From: Chondrinema litorale
Lineage (GTDB): Bacteria; Bacteroidota; Bacteroidia; Cytophagales; Flammeovirgaceae
Assembly: GCF_026250525.1 (NCBI RefSeq)
Contig: NZ_CP111051.1
Location: 124,001-188,000, forward strand
DNA: 64,000 bases
Direction of reading: 5' to 3'
The notes under the pieces: generated by a model
The model's database searches: none
What the model was told of the DNA's origin: nothing
The model's input: only the letters and a program-made list of their open reading frames with translations
Position numbers and translations under genes: made by a program
Part shown: one piece after another, positions 1-6,838 of the stretch
Position numbering within the stretch: position 1 is the stretch's first letter
How the letters are laid out: each line of letters opens with the position of its first letter

Positions 1-93
1 GAAAGGGAAAGGCTGAAAAAGATCATAGCAGTCAGGAAAAAAGTGGCAGCATTGAACCTTACTGATGCCGAAAAGGGAGCTATTTTCACTTAG
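1..93 (+). CDS. C-terminal tail of a gene cut by the window edge (uncertain)
   Basis: Frame 1 is open from the first base to a TAG at 91-93 and encodes about 30 residues, rich in Lys/Arg/Glu and then Ala. The start lies outside the window. The piece is too short to recognise. It could be the end of a gene into which the following IS3 element inserted nearby, or a chance open frame. Confidence 0.25.
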   Translation, partial: ERERLKKIIAVRKKVAALNLTDAEKGAIFT

Positions 94-120
94 GAGGCAA
101 GGAAAGTGGAAGAGTTGTAT

Positions 121-134
121 GGAATTGGCCTTAC
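121..134 (+). repeat. Putative left inverted repeat of the IS3 element
   Basis: GGAATTGGCCTTAC. It pairs with 1617-1630, whose reverse complement is GGAAATAGCCTTAC (12 of 14 identical). If this is the IS end, the GTG at 106 lies outside the element and OrfA should start at ATG 151. Confidence 0.4.
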
Positions 135-150
135 ACAAAGCTGTAAGCCC

Positions 151-591
151 ATGAAAAACAAAGAAAAATTACAAAAAACAACAACGAAAACGAGGGTCGA
201 CTCGACAGAGGTCGTCCCAACGAAACGAAGTTTTGCGCTAGCACAGCGTCAGGAGATTATCGAATACTATAACACAGGGTATTTTACTGCAGAAATTCTT
301 TGCAAAAGATATGGTATATCGGTAAACTTGTTTAGGCAGTGGTTAAGATCAGAAAAACGAAGAGAACAAAACCAACTCAAAAACAGTCAATGCCAAATGG
401 ATGATCCAGACTACAAGGATAAAGATGCTGAAATTGCAGCCCTCAAAAAAGCACTCCAACAAAAAGAGAAAGAGCTGAATTATGCTAAAATGAAGCATAA
501 GGCATTGGATATTTTAATTGAAATCGCTGAAGAAAGATTTGACATCATAATAAAGCTTGCAGCTGCAAAAAAGTCTGGGCCTTGGCGGTAG
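151..591 (+). CDS. IS3-family transposase OrfA (helix-turn-helix)
   Basis: This is the small DNA-binding protein of an IS3 element, about 146 residues from ATG 151. After a basic leader, a helix-turn-helix region reads as an IS3 OrfA fold (recognition helix around CKRYGISVNLFRQWLR). The C-terminal half is a Lys/Glu-rich coiled coil that could form the leucine-zipper-like dimerisation segment of OrfA proteins. An upstream in-frame GTG at 106, preceded by AGGAGG at 92-97, would add 15 residues. I prefer the ATG because the putative IS end lies at 121. The last codons overlap orfB and contain the slippery site. OrfA alone is normally a regulator, and the frameshifted OrfAB is the transposase. 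Confidence 0.8.
   Translation: MKNKEKLQKTTTKTRVDSTEVVPTKRSFALAQRQEIIEYYNTGYFTAEILCKRYGISVNLFRQWLRSEKRREQNQLKNSQCQMDDPDYKDKDAEIAALKKALQQKEKELNYAKMKHKALDILIEIAEERFDIIIKLAAAKKSGPWR
567..573 (+). promoter_or_regulatory. Programmed -1 frameshift heptamer (A6G) of the IS3 element
   Basis: The heptamer reads A AAA AAG in OrfA phase (codons AAA 568-570 and AAG 571-573), the classic X XXY YYZ slip site. A -1 shift here enters the orfB frame, which is open from before 573, and would give one OrfAB fusion. Use of slippage by IS3 elements is established; its operation here is inferred. Confidence 0.75.
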
Positions 592-1553
592 ACAAGATGC
601 GTCTTGTGTTTCCATTGTTGAGTTTGACCTTAATCTGTAGTTTTTATGATCGACATCGGCAAAGTTATTATGAGGCTGTACGACGTGAGAAAGCTTATCA
701 AGAAATAGCAGATAAAGTCATCAAAAAAGTAAGTTCACTCAGAGAAGTATTACCAGGTATTGGTACTTCAAAACTGCATTTTTTGATGAAGGATTGGCTG
801 GAAACTGAAGGGATTAAAATGGGCAGAGACAAGCTCCATGAGCTTCTCAGAGAAAGAAATTTGCTGATAAAAAAAAGAGATGGCATCAGAACTACTAACT
901 CCAATCATCATTACAGGAAATACAATGATAAACGCAGAAGTTTAGAAGTTACTAGACCAGAGAGATTATGGGTATCAGATATTACGTACGTCCCAGTTAA
1001 AGGGAATTACTCATATCTAAGTTTGGTTACTGATGCTTACTCTAGAAAAGTAGTCGGCTGGGCAATGGAAGATAGTCTAGAAGCTGAAGGACCAATGAAA
1101 GCTTTACAAATGGCATTAAAACAGCGAAAAAATGATAAGAAAATGGATTTAATGCATCATTCTGACAGAGGTAGTCAATATTGTTCCAATGATTATACAA
1201 AGCTTTTGAAGAAAAATAAGATTGAAATTAGTATGGTTCAAACTGGAGATCCAAGAGACAACGGGATTGCTGAGAGAATGCACAGGACATTGAAAACGGA
1301 GTTCTTATATGGTAAACCCAAAGGTTTTTTATCTACTGCAGCAGCTTCAGAAACTATGGAAAAGAATATTGAGGCCTATAATAATATGAGGCCTCATGCC
1401 AGTGTGGATTACCTCACCCCTGCCCAAGCTCATTGCTTGGAGGGTAAGATTCATAAACGGTGGAAAGCTCCCGATTGGAAAAATCGAAAAAGCAGGAAAA
1501 AGGAAATCAATCTAGAAGACTACTACGAATTTAATGGCGTGAAAGGATTCTAA
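582..1553 (+). CDS. IS3-family transposase OrfB (rve/DDE integrase)
   Basis: This is the catalytic part of the IS3 transposase. A helical N-terminal segment (HTH_21-like, about residues 40-100) precedes an integrase core. The DDE triad is visible: Asp in LWVSDITYV, Asp in HHSDRGSQY and Glu in NGIAERMHRTLK. The core ends with the common IS3 sequence around YNNMRPHASVDYLTPAQ. The listed start is TTG and overlaps orfA by 10 bases in the -1 frame, so independent initiation is less likely than production as OrfAB by frameshift. The frame is complete with no internal stops, and the length (323 residues) is normal for the family. Confidence 0.88.
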   Translation: MAVDKMRLVFPLLSLTLICSFYDRHRQSYYEAVRREKAYQEIADKVIKKVSSLREVLPGIGTSKLHFLMKDWLETEGIKMGRDKLHELLRERNLLIKKRDGIRTTNSNHHYRKYNDKRRSLEVTRPERLWVSDITYVPVKGNYSYLSLVTDAYSRKVVGWAMEDSLEAEGPMKALQMALKQRKNDKKMDLMHHSDRGSQYCSNDYTKLLKKNKIEISMVQTGDPRDNGIAERMHRTLKTEFLYGKPKGFLSTAAASETMEKNIEAYNNMRPHASVDYLTPAQAHCLEGKIHKRWKAPDWKNRKSRKKEINLEDYYEFNGVKGF

Positions 1554-1616
1554 GAATAATACAAAGTCACATAATAGCAAAATCAACAATTATACACTAA
1601 AAAAGTGTGGAATTCC

Positions 1617-1630
1617 GTAAGGCTATTTCC
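1617..1630 (-). repeat. Putative right inverted repeat of the IS3 element
   Basis: GTAAGGCTATTTCC, the partner of 121-134 with two mismatches. It lies 64 bases after the orfB stop and 82 bases before the stop of the convergent minus-strand gene. Confidence 0.4.
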
Positions 1631-1711
1631 GGAGCATACAAAGCTAATCGCTGGATTTCAGGAACATACATTTTGTGATTTGATAACCTTAAAAAGAAAC
1701 ATTTCAAAAGC

Positions 1712-3682
1712 CTATAAAGCCTCTTTTAGTTTAATCATCTTTTCATTGCTAATGACAAAATTTCTAGGTAAAGATTTTAATTTTTCAAATGTTATTCGAG
1801 CCTTTTCTTTATTCCCATTTTGTAAATGAAAAATTGTAATATTGTAAAAAACTTTTACTTTGTTTTCCATTCCAATATTAAAACCACTAATAGTTTGCAT
1901 GGCAGAATCTAATACCTCTAGTGTATATTCAATTTCTAAGGAGTTTGGCTCATAACTTTCAACCGCTGCAAGGTTAAGTAGTTTTGCCATTTGATAATTA
2001 TCAATGATACAATAATAAGAATCATCATATTTTATAGGATTAGCACAAATGATTCTATCCATTTTAAGACTTAATGGAAAAATTAAAAGAAGACAGGCAA
2101 TTAGTAACCTATAGGTGAATTTAAATCCTGTAAAAGAGAATTGATCATTAAAAAAAGTTTTATGCCACTTATCTGGAATTATAATTTCCAATAAAAATTT
2201 TTTACCATCTTTTAGAATTGAATAAACTAGAAAATCTTTTTGTAATGCAAATGGGAAAATAGATTTTAACTCCTTTATCTTGGTCTTTTTAGTACTTTCT
2301 GAACTGTTACCAATAATTTGACAAATTAATAATTGCATTTTATGTGAATGAAAAACACTTTGATTCGAAAGATTTTTCATGTTATCTTCTAACAAATGAG
2401 CAATAGTATCTGCTATCATTTGTTTTTGCTTGTCAGTAATTATTTCACTATTGTTTAATAAACATTCTCTGTACTTTTCAGGAATTCTACCTTCTTGAAA
2501 CCAAGATAATTTTGTTAATCGGCTAATATTTTCAATGGTTAGTAGATTGTTATCTGGAGTAGATAGCTTATTCCCAATAAGAAATGTTAAATCCCAATAT
2601 ACCTGAGGAAAAATACAACAAGCTGCAATCCATGTTAGCAAATTCGCCTTTTCTGTTGATAAAGTTTGATTAACATGTGGCAATAAATAATACTGAAGAT
2701 TTGCGATTACAAGCTCAGGTTCTTCTTTTAAATCTATAATCCAAGATTCTTTGTTTTTGCTATTATTATATAATAAACTCACATCGAGTGTCTCATATCT
2801 TTCTGTTAATAATTCAATTCCATTTAAATTTGCAGGAAGTACTGGCATGAAAGATTCAATAAATTTTTCATTTTCGCCCCAAAGAAGAGAATCTTTAGCG
2901 GTCATGAATGTAGCTTCATCCCATTGCTTTAAAAGATTAAGCTCATTAATTGATTCTTTATCTACTGCACTAAAATTATCAGCATCTGCAAATACAATTA
3001 GTCTATGATCAATATAATGAGACTGCAAATCTTTCAATGTATATTTCTGTAGACTTGACTCTTCCCAACATGATGAAAGTCGCTTATTAAAATAAAATTT
3101 CTTAACTCGTAAATCTTGTTTAATTAGCTCACTGCTAATAAATTCAAAAAGTGCCCATTGATGGTTTTTCCTTGATTGTTGATCTATCAAAATAAGATAA
3201 TATGCAGGCTTCTCTGTAGATTTAAATTTTAAATCCATTAAACCAGCAGATTTTGCTGTCGCAATTACGGTGCTTTTAACATCTATTCCTTTTTTATTAT
3301 TAACCCTCCTATTTTGCAACTTGTCTGGTAAAACTCCAAAGTTATCTGAATGTAGAATTGCATATGATGAGGGTATATTAATATTCCACCTAAATGGTTC
3401 TAAATCACTTTGCTTATTTAGTTCTATGATTACTCTGTTTTTTTTGAAATAAAACCATTCAACTAAAATGTAGACAATAATAATACAAGAAGACAACCAC
3501 CATTTTACGAGTATTTTATGCTCTTGCCACCAAACCTGTTTAACTTTATATGTCTCGATATTACTGGGTTCAAGTATTTCATATTCGAAAACATTTGCTT
3601 GGGGATTAGCAACACTGACTGAGTTTACTAATGAAAATACAAGAATTACAAAAAGCCAAAATAAAAGTCTATTCGATTTCAT
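1712..3682 (-). CDS. Large membrane protein with divergent vWA-like domain, partner of MoxR ATPase
   Basis: Third gene of a minus-strand operon; 656 residues and uncharacterised. It has an N-terminal signal-like hydrophobic segment (about 5-25) and a second membrane segment (about 60-80). A large cytoplasmic region carries a block (about 155-290) with YYLILIDQQS, a strand/helix pattern and IVFADAD, which I read as a divergent von Willebrand A-like fold without a canonical DxSxS MIDAS. A further helical region includes WFQEGRIPEKYRECLL. Another membrane segment lies near 522-541, and the tail is TPR-like. From memory, the vWA-like block resembles N-terminal regions of proteins that elsewhere carry formylglycine-generating (SUMF1) domains in MoxR operons; no such domain is present here. 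Its start overlaps the end of the upstream gene by 14 bases, suggesting coupled translation. The function is unknown; a role as substrate or effector of the MoxR machine is inferred. Confidence 0.75.
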   Translation of the reverse strand: MKSNRLLFWLFVILVFSLVNSVSVANPQANVFEYEILEPSNIETYKVKQVWWQEHKILVKWWLSSCIIIVYILVEWFYFKKNRVIIELNKQSDLEPFRWNINIPSSYAILHSDNFGVLPDKLQNRRVNNKKGIDVKSTVIATAKSAGLMDLKFKSTEKPAYYLILIDQQSRKNHQWALFEFISSELIKQDLRVKKFYFNKRLSSCWEESSLQKYTLKDLQSHYIDHRLIVFADADNFSAVDKESINELNLLKQWDEATFMTAKDSLLWGENEKFIESFMPVLPANLNGIELLTERYETLDVSLLYNNSKNKESWIIDLKEEPELVIANLQYYLLPHVNQTLSTEKANLLTWIAACCIFPQVYWDLTFLIGNKLSTPDNNLLTIENISRLTKLSWFQEGRIPEKYRECLLNNSEIITDKQKQMIADTIAHLLEDNMKNLSNQSVFHSHKMQLLICQIIGNSSESTKKTKIKELKSIFPFALQKDFLVYSILKDGKKFLLEIIIPDKWHKTFFNDQFSFTGFKFTYRLLIACLLLIFPLSLKMDRIICANPIKYDDSYYCIIDNYQMAKLLNLAAVESYEPNSLEIEYTLEVLDSAMQTISGFNIGMENKVKVFYNITIFHLQNGNKEKARITFEKLKSLPRNFVISNEKMIKLKEAL

Positions 3683-4166
3683 AAGATTTAACCTGTCTTT
3701 TGATATCCAATTCAGGAATAGTTTTTTGTTTCAGAAATCGAATTTCCGAGTTCTGTTTATCAGATTTTTTGAATAAAACATCTTGTTGCCAGTAATCTTT
3801 TTTCAGCCAAAAAATACCAGAAATTAAAAGTATAAGTACAACAGCAACAGCACTTAGTAACTTAGTTGAAGATACAAGTTGGTTAGTTGTTTGATCAATT
3901 TCAACATCATCAAATGCAGATGCTTTTATAATTGTTTCCCTTTCTTTAAAGCAATCATTAAATATTTTATAAAACTGTTCTTGCTCTTGTGGATTTTTTG
4001 CTATCAAAGGGCATAATAAAGTTTTTATATCTTCTGGAGACTTACTATTATCATAATATTCTAAGATTGTTTTTATATCCAGATATGTTGATATAGATAT
4101 TTGAAAATGATTGGCCCTTAATAAACTTATTAATTCTTTCAATCTTAAATATTGATAAGTCTTCAT
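3669..4166 (-). CDS. Small membrane-anchored protein with CoxE-N-like helical domain
   Basis: 165 residues. The N-terminal 75 residues look like the helical module that precedes the vWA domain in CoxE-type proteins: a leading LISLLRANHF segment, an LDIKTILEYYD helix, then an LLCP...EQEQFYKIFNDCF helix. Unlike CoxE, no vWA domain follows. Instead there is an acidic linker, one membrane segment (about 103-120) and a charged 45-residue tail. It starts 11 bases after the MoxR gene ends and its end overlaps the next gene, so the three are surely co-transcribed. It may dock the ATPase to the membrane and the vWA-like partner. The CoxE resemblance is by pattern only. Confidence 0.65.
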   Translation of the reverse strand: MKTYQYLRLKELISLLRANHFQISISTYLDIKTILEYYDNSKSPEDIKTLLCPLIAKNPQEQEQFYKIFNDCFKERETIIKASAFDDVEIDQTTNQLVSSTKLLSAVAVVLILLISGIFWLKKDYWQQDVLFKKSDKQNSEIRFLKQKTIPELDIKRQVKSYEIE

Positions 4167-4177
4167 CCAGATTTGAA

Positions 4178-5113
4178 TTAAATTTCTATAAACTCCCTAA
4201 TAATATTTACATCTTCTTCATTCTTTGCAAGTACACAATAAGTCATATAAAGCTTTTGCTTTTCATCGTTTGATAGGTTTTTGAAAACAGTCAAATTTCT
4301 TGCGCTAAATCGAATATTTTCAAGAACTGTTACCCAATGTAGAAATTCCGATGTACTTGGCTTTTTCTTTTTGAGTGTATCTCTAATTACCATAAAATGA
4401 GGTATCACATAATCTTGCAATTCCTGCTTACTGTAAAAGTGATTTTCTATTTTACTGCTAACTATTTCTAAAAGATTGTCTTCAGATGGAAATTTCAAAT
4501 GAATATAAATGCATCTCCGTAAAAATGCATCAGGCAAATTCTTTTCTGAATTACTTGTGAAAATAATTACAGGTCTTTTAGCCTTTTCAGTTTTATATAG
4601 CTTATGAACTTCCGGTACAGTAAATTCCATATCTTCAAGCACATTCAAAATATCATTAGATAAATCTCTAGGAGCTTTATCTACCTCATCTATTAAAACA
4701 ACTTGCCTTTTACCAGATTGAATTGCCTTTCCTAAGGCCTGATAATGAATAAATTTTCGCTCAATTTCATCATCATTCAATACTTCATTATGTTGATTTT
4801 GAGCATATTGTAAATGCTTTATCGCATCATATACATAAAAAAGATCAGTGGCTGTAGAAGTTGATCTAGTATTAAAAATTAGAGGTGAGTCCATCCCAAA
4901 CTTGTAAGCAACACTATGTGCAAGTTGAGTTTTTCCAGTACCTGGTTCCCCAGTAACTAGTAGAGGTTTTCCTAATAGCATTGCTATATTTACTGCATCT
5001 TTAAGTTCTTTTCCTGCTTTATATAGAGATGGGTCATTCAATAAATTGCTTTCATAGAAATCTGGCATGTTTACCACTTCACCATCATCATAAATATGGA
5101 GTTGACTCTGCAT
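4178..5113 (-). CDS. MoxR-family AAA+ ATPase
   Basis: First gene of the three-gene minus-strand operon; 311 residues. Walker A GEPGTGKT lies at 55-62 and Walker B LIDEVD at 140-145. The sensor-1 segment TSNSEKNLPD starts at 186, followed by the arginine pair LRRC near 199, and a C-terminal lid. This order is typical of MoxR/RavA-type ATPases, which act as hexameric chaperones that remodel vWA-containing partners. The partners here are two membrane proteins, so the complex probably sits at the cytoplasmic face of the inner membrane. All catalytic motifs appear intact. The exact MoxR subfamily is not assigned. Confidence 0.88.
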   Translation of the reverse strand: MQSQLHIYDDGEVVNMPDFYESNLLNDPSLYKAGKELKDAVNIAMLLGKPLLVTGEPGTGKTQLAHSVAYKFGMDSPLIFNTRSTSTATDLFYVYDAIKHLQYAQNQHNEVLNDDEIERKFIHYQALGKAIQSGKRQVVLIDEVDKAPRDLSNDILNVLEDMEFTVPEVHKLYKTEKAKRPVIIFTSNSEKNLPDAFLRRCIYIHLKFPSEDNLLEIVSSKIENHFYSKQELQDYVIPHFMVIRDTLKKKKPSTSEFLHWVTVLENIRFSARNLTVFKNLSNDEKQKLYMTYCVLAKNEEDVNIIREFIEI

Positions 5114-5832
5114 TCTAATTATATTTATTAGTTACACTAGATTATTATTTCCCTTTAAACAAAAGATAATCATCTTTATTAAGGGTAATATAATTTTTTA
5201 TAGATTTTATAAAAAATTATATCCTCAATTAGATATTTTAAAAGATTCAAAAATCTAAAAAAGTCCCTAATTTATAAGTAAGAATTCTGTTTGTAACTCA
5301 TATAGTATTGACCTAAAATATAATTATTCAATGTTAATATCCTTTTGGAAAAAGATAAATTCATCTCTTAAATGAAAATTTCTACTTTTTAGAAACTGTC
5401 CTATATCAAGACAATATCGATTAGTCCACAAAATATTTATCTACTTTTTTATCAGAATCAATTCAAATTGATTTTATATCATCTTTTTCACGTTGCTTTA
5501 ATTTCATTAACAGATTTTAGAAGTGAATATCAATAGCTAGTTTACAAAAGCTCCAAATCATACTAGCCAAACTTAGAAAAGTTATACTTTTACACTTTTT
5601 TCTAACTTTCCCCAATTGTAAGAATTTTAGAATTTTTTAAAGTTTGACTCAAATATATACTCTCACAAGTTCTTAATTTTATGACTAACTCTATAAGATA
5701 TATTCTTCCATAGAATTTGCATACTCATCTGTGAAAATCCAATCTTGGCTTAGTTCAATAAACAAATGTTGTGACATCGCCAAGAATCAACTAAATATTT
5801 AGAGTCTAACAGAACAAACAGATGAAATTAAT
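5114..5832. other. AT-rich intergenic region upstream of MoxR operon and ancestral promoter of the LruC gene
   Basis: About 720 bases without a convincing gene. Its left side holds the (unlocated) promoter of the minus-strand MoxR operon. Its right end is the original leader of the lipoprotein gene now displaced by the IS1595 element. A TTG at 5769-5771 followed 20 bases later by TAAATATTTAG (5792-5802) loosely resembles a Bacteroidota -33/-7 promoter pointing at the old start codon (5822). Confidence 0.4.
5822..5832 (+). repeat. Target-site duplication, left copy (11 bp)
   Basis: ATGAAATTAAT directly abuts the left inverted repeat of the IS1595 element. The identical 11 bases follow the right inverted repeat at 6828-6838. 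The duplicated target is the first codons of the downstream lipoprotein gene. Confidence 0.8.
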
Positions 5833-5855
5833 AGGGTTACCCATTTAAATCTCAG
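5833..5855 (+). repeat. Left inverted repeat of IS1595 element
   Basis: It begins AGGGTTACCCAT and pairs with 6805-6827 over 23 bases with three mismatches. The outermost 12 bases are perfect. Confidence 0.85.
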
Positions 5856-5912
5856 TGTGTAAAACCCATACGATCTACAGGATTATCTTAGCTTAAAATA
5901 AGCATATATAAG

Positions 5913-6815
5913 ATGAAAATAGATAAAGGATTAACAGAAAAAGCATTTAAAAGCAGGTTTGGGACAAAAGAACAGTGTTTAGCGTATTTACATGATCAGA
6001 AATGGAGTGATGGATACCATTGTCGAAAATGTAGGCATACTACTTTTTGTAAAGGCAAACAAGATTTTAGTAAACGATGCACAGCTTGTGGTTATGATGA
6101 ATCTGCCACAGCTCATACTCTATTCCATAAGTTAAAATTTGGTATAGACACAGCCTTTGCCATGGTTTACGAGATAGTCACCAATAAAAAAGGAGCAAAT
6201 AGTATTCATTTAGCCCAGCGTTTTGGTGTAAGACAAACGACAGCCTGGTTATTTAGACGTAAGGTGCAACAGGCTATGAGCAGTAGCAAAAAGTTTCCCT
6301 TAGTAGATCAGGTGCATGTAGATGAGTTTGAAATAGGCACTCCCCAAGAAGGAGAGCAAGGTCGCAGCCATTCAGACAAAAAAGTAAGAGTAGTGATTGC
6401 CATTGAATATAGAGAAGGCATTGCAGGAAGGGGGTATGCTCAACCCATAAAAGACTTTAGTGCTAAGAGCTTAAATCCTATATTCAAAGACCATATAAGT
6501 AAAAAAGCAGCCATAGTTACAGATGGTTGGAGTGGCTATAAACCTATCAAAAAGTTATACAAAAACATGCGCTCACAGTTATCAAACAAAGGGGAAAACT
6601 TCACCATGTTACACTTGCAAATTAGGAATTTGAAAAATTGGTTGAGAGGTACTCATTCTTATTGTGATAAAAAGTTGTTGAATGATTATCTAAACGAATA
6701 TTTCTTTAGATTTAACCGAAGGAATTTTAGAGAAACCATTCTGGATAAATTACTTGAAAGAATGGTAGAAGCTAAACCTAAAACTTACAGTCAAATTATT
6801 TGTGCTGCGACTTAG
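5913..6815 (+). CDS. IS1595-family (ISXO2-like) transposase
   Basis: 300 residues. An N-terminal zinc ribbon with two Cys-x2-Cys pairs (CRKC near 37-40 and CTAC near 56-59) is followed by an ISXO2-type catalytic core. Visible motifs are the first Asp in VHVDEFEIG, the second Asp in VTDGWSGY and the third-position segment LQIRNLKNWLRGTH, where ISXO2-like transposases carry Asn or Glu. The C-terminal FFRFNRR motif is also typical. The gene is full length and its stop lies inside the right inverted repeat. No terminator separates it from the next gene (ATG 12 bases on), so transposase transcription may read into the lipoprotein gene. Confidence 0.9.
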   Translation: MKIDKGLTEKAFKSRFGTKEQCLAYLHDQKWSDGYHCRKCRHTTFCKGKQDFSKRCTACGYDESATAHTLFHKLKFGIDTAFAMVYEIVTNKKGANSIHLAQRFGVRQTTAWLFRRKVQQAMSSSKKFPLVDQVHVDEFEIGTPQEGEQGRSHSDKKVRVVIAIEYREGIAGRGYAQPIKDFSAKSLNPIFKDHISKKAAIVTDGWSGYKPIKKLYKNMRSQLSNKGENFTMLHLQIRNLKNWLRGTHSYCDKKLLNDYLNEYFFRFNRRNFRETILDKLLERMVEAKPKTYSQIICAAT

Positions 6816-6827
6816 ATGGGTAACCCT
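6805..6827 (-). repeat. Right inverted repeat of IS1595 element
   Basis: It ends ATGGGTAACCCT and is the partner of 5833-5855. It contains an ATG (6816) in frame with the downstream lipoprotein gene, which would add four residues encoded by the IS end. Confidence 0.85.
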
Positions 6828-6838
6828 ATGAAATTAAT
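6828..6838 (+). repeat. Target-site duplication, right copy (11 bp)
   Basis: ATGAAATTAAT, identical to 5822-5832. Here it is the functional start codon and first codons of the lipoprotein gene. Confidence 0.8.

Larger units (their letters stand above)
121..1630 (+). mobile_element. IS3-family insertion sequence (orfA, orfB)
   Basis: A two-ORF transposon of about 1.5 kb, the usual IS3 size. It has a helix-turn-helix OrfA, a DDE OrfB in the -1 frame and an A6G slippery heptamer at their overlap. The ends are tentative. The 14-base segment at 121-134 matches the reverse complement of 1617-1630 at 12 of 14 positions, at the right distance outside both ORFs. I could not identify a clear 3-4 bp target duplication, so the exact termini remain unproven. 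Both ORFs are intact, so the copy may be active. It lies about 80 bp beyond the end of the minus-strand MoxR-associated operon. Confidence 0.72.
5833..6827 (+). mobile_element. IS1595-family insertion sequence in the start codon of a lipoprotein gene
   Basis: A 995-bp element with one transposase gene and terminal inverted repeats of 23 bp (20 of 23 matching). It is flanked by an 11-bp direct duplication. IS1595 elements are usually described with 8-bp duplications, so 11 bp is unusual. Removing the element and one duplication restores a continuous leader and ATG for the lipoprotein gene. The clean ends, intact transposase and perfect duplication suggest a recent insertion. Confidence 0.85.

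Noticed and set aside
1605-1829. 74-codon plus-strand frame after the IS3 element
   Set aside because: It spans the putative IS end and the 3' end of the convergent operon gene and has no recognisable family.
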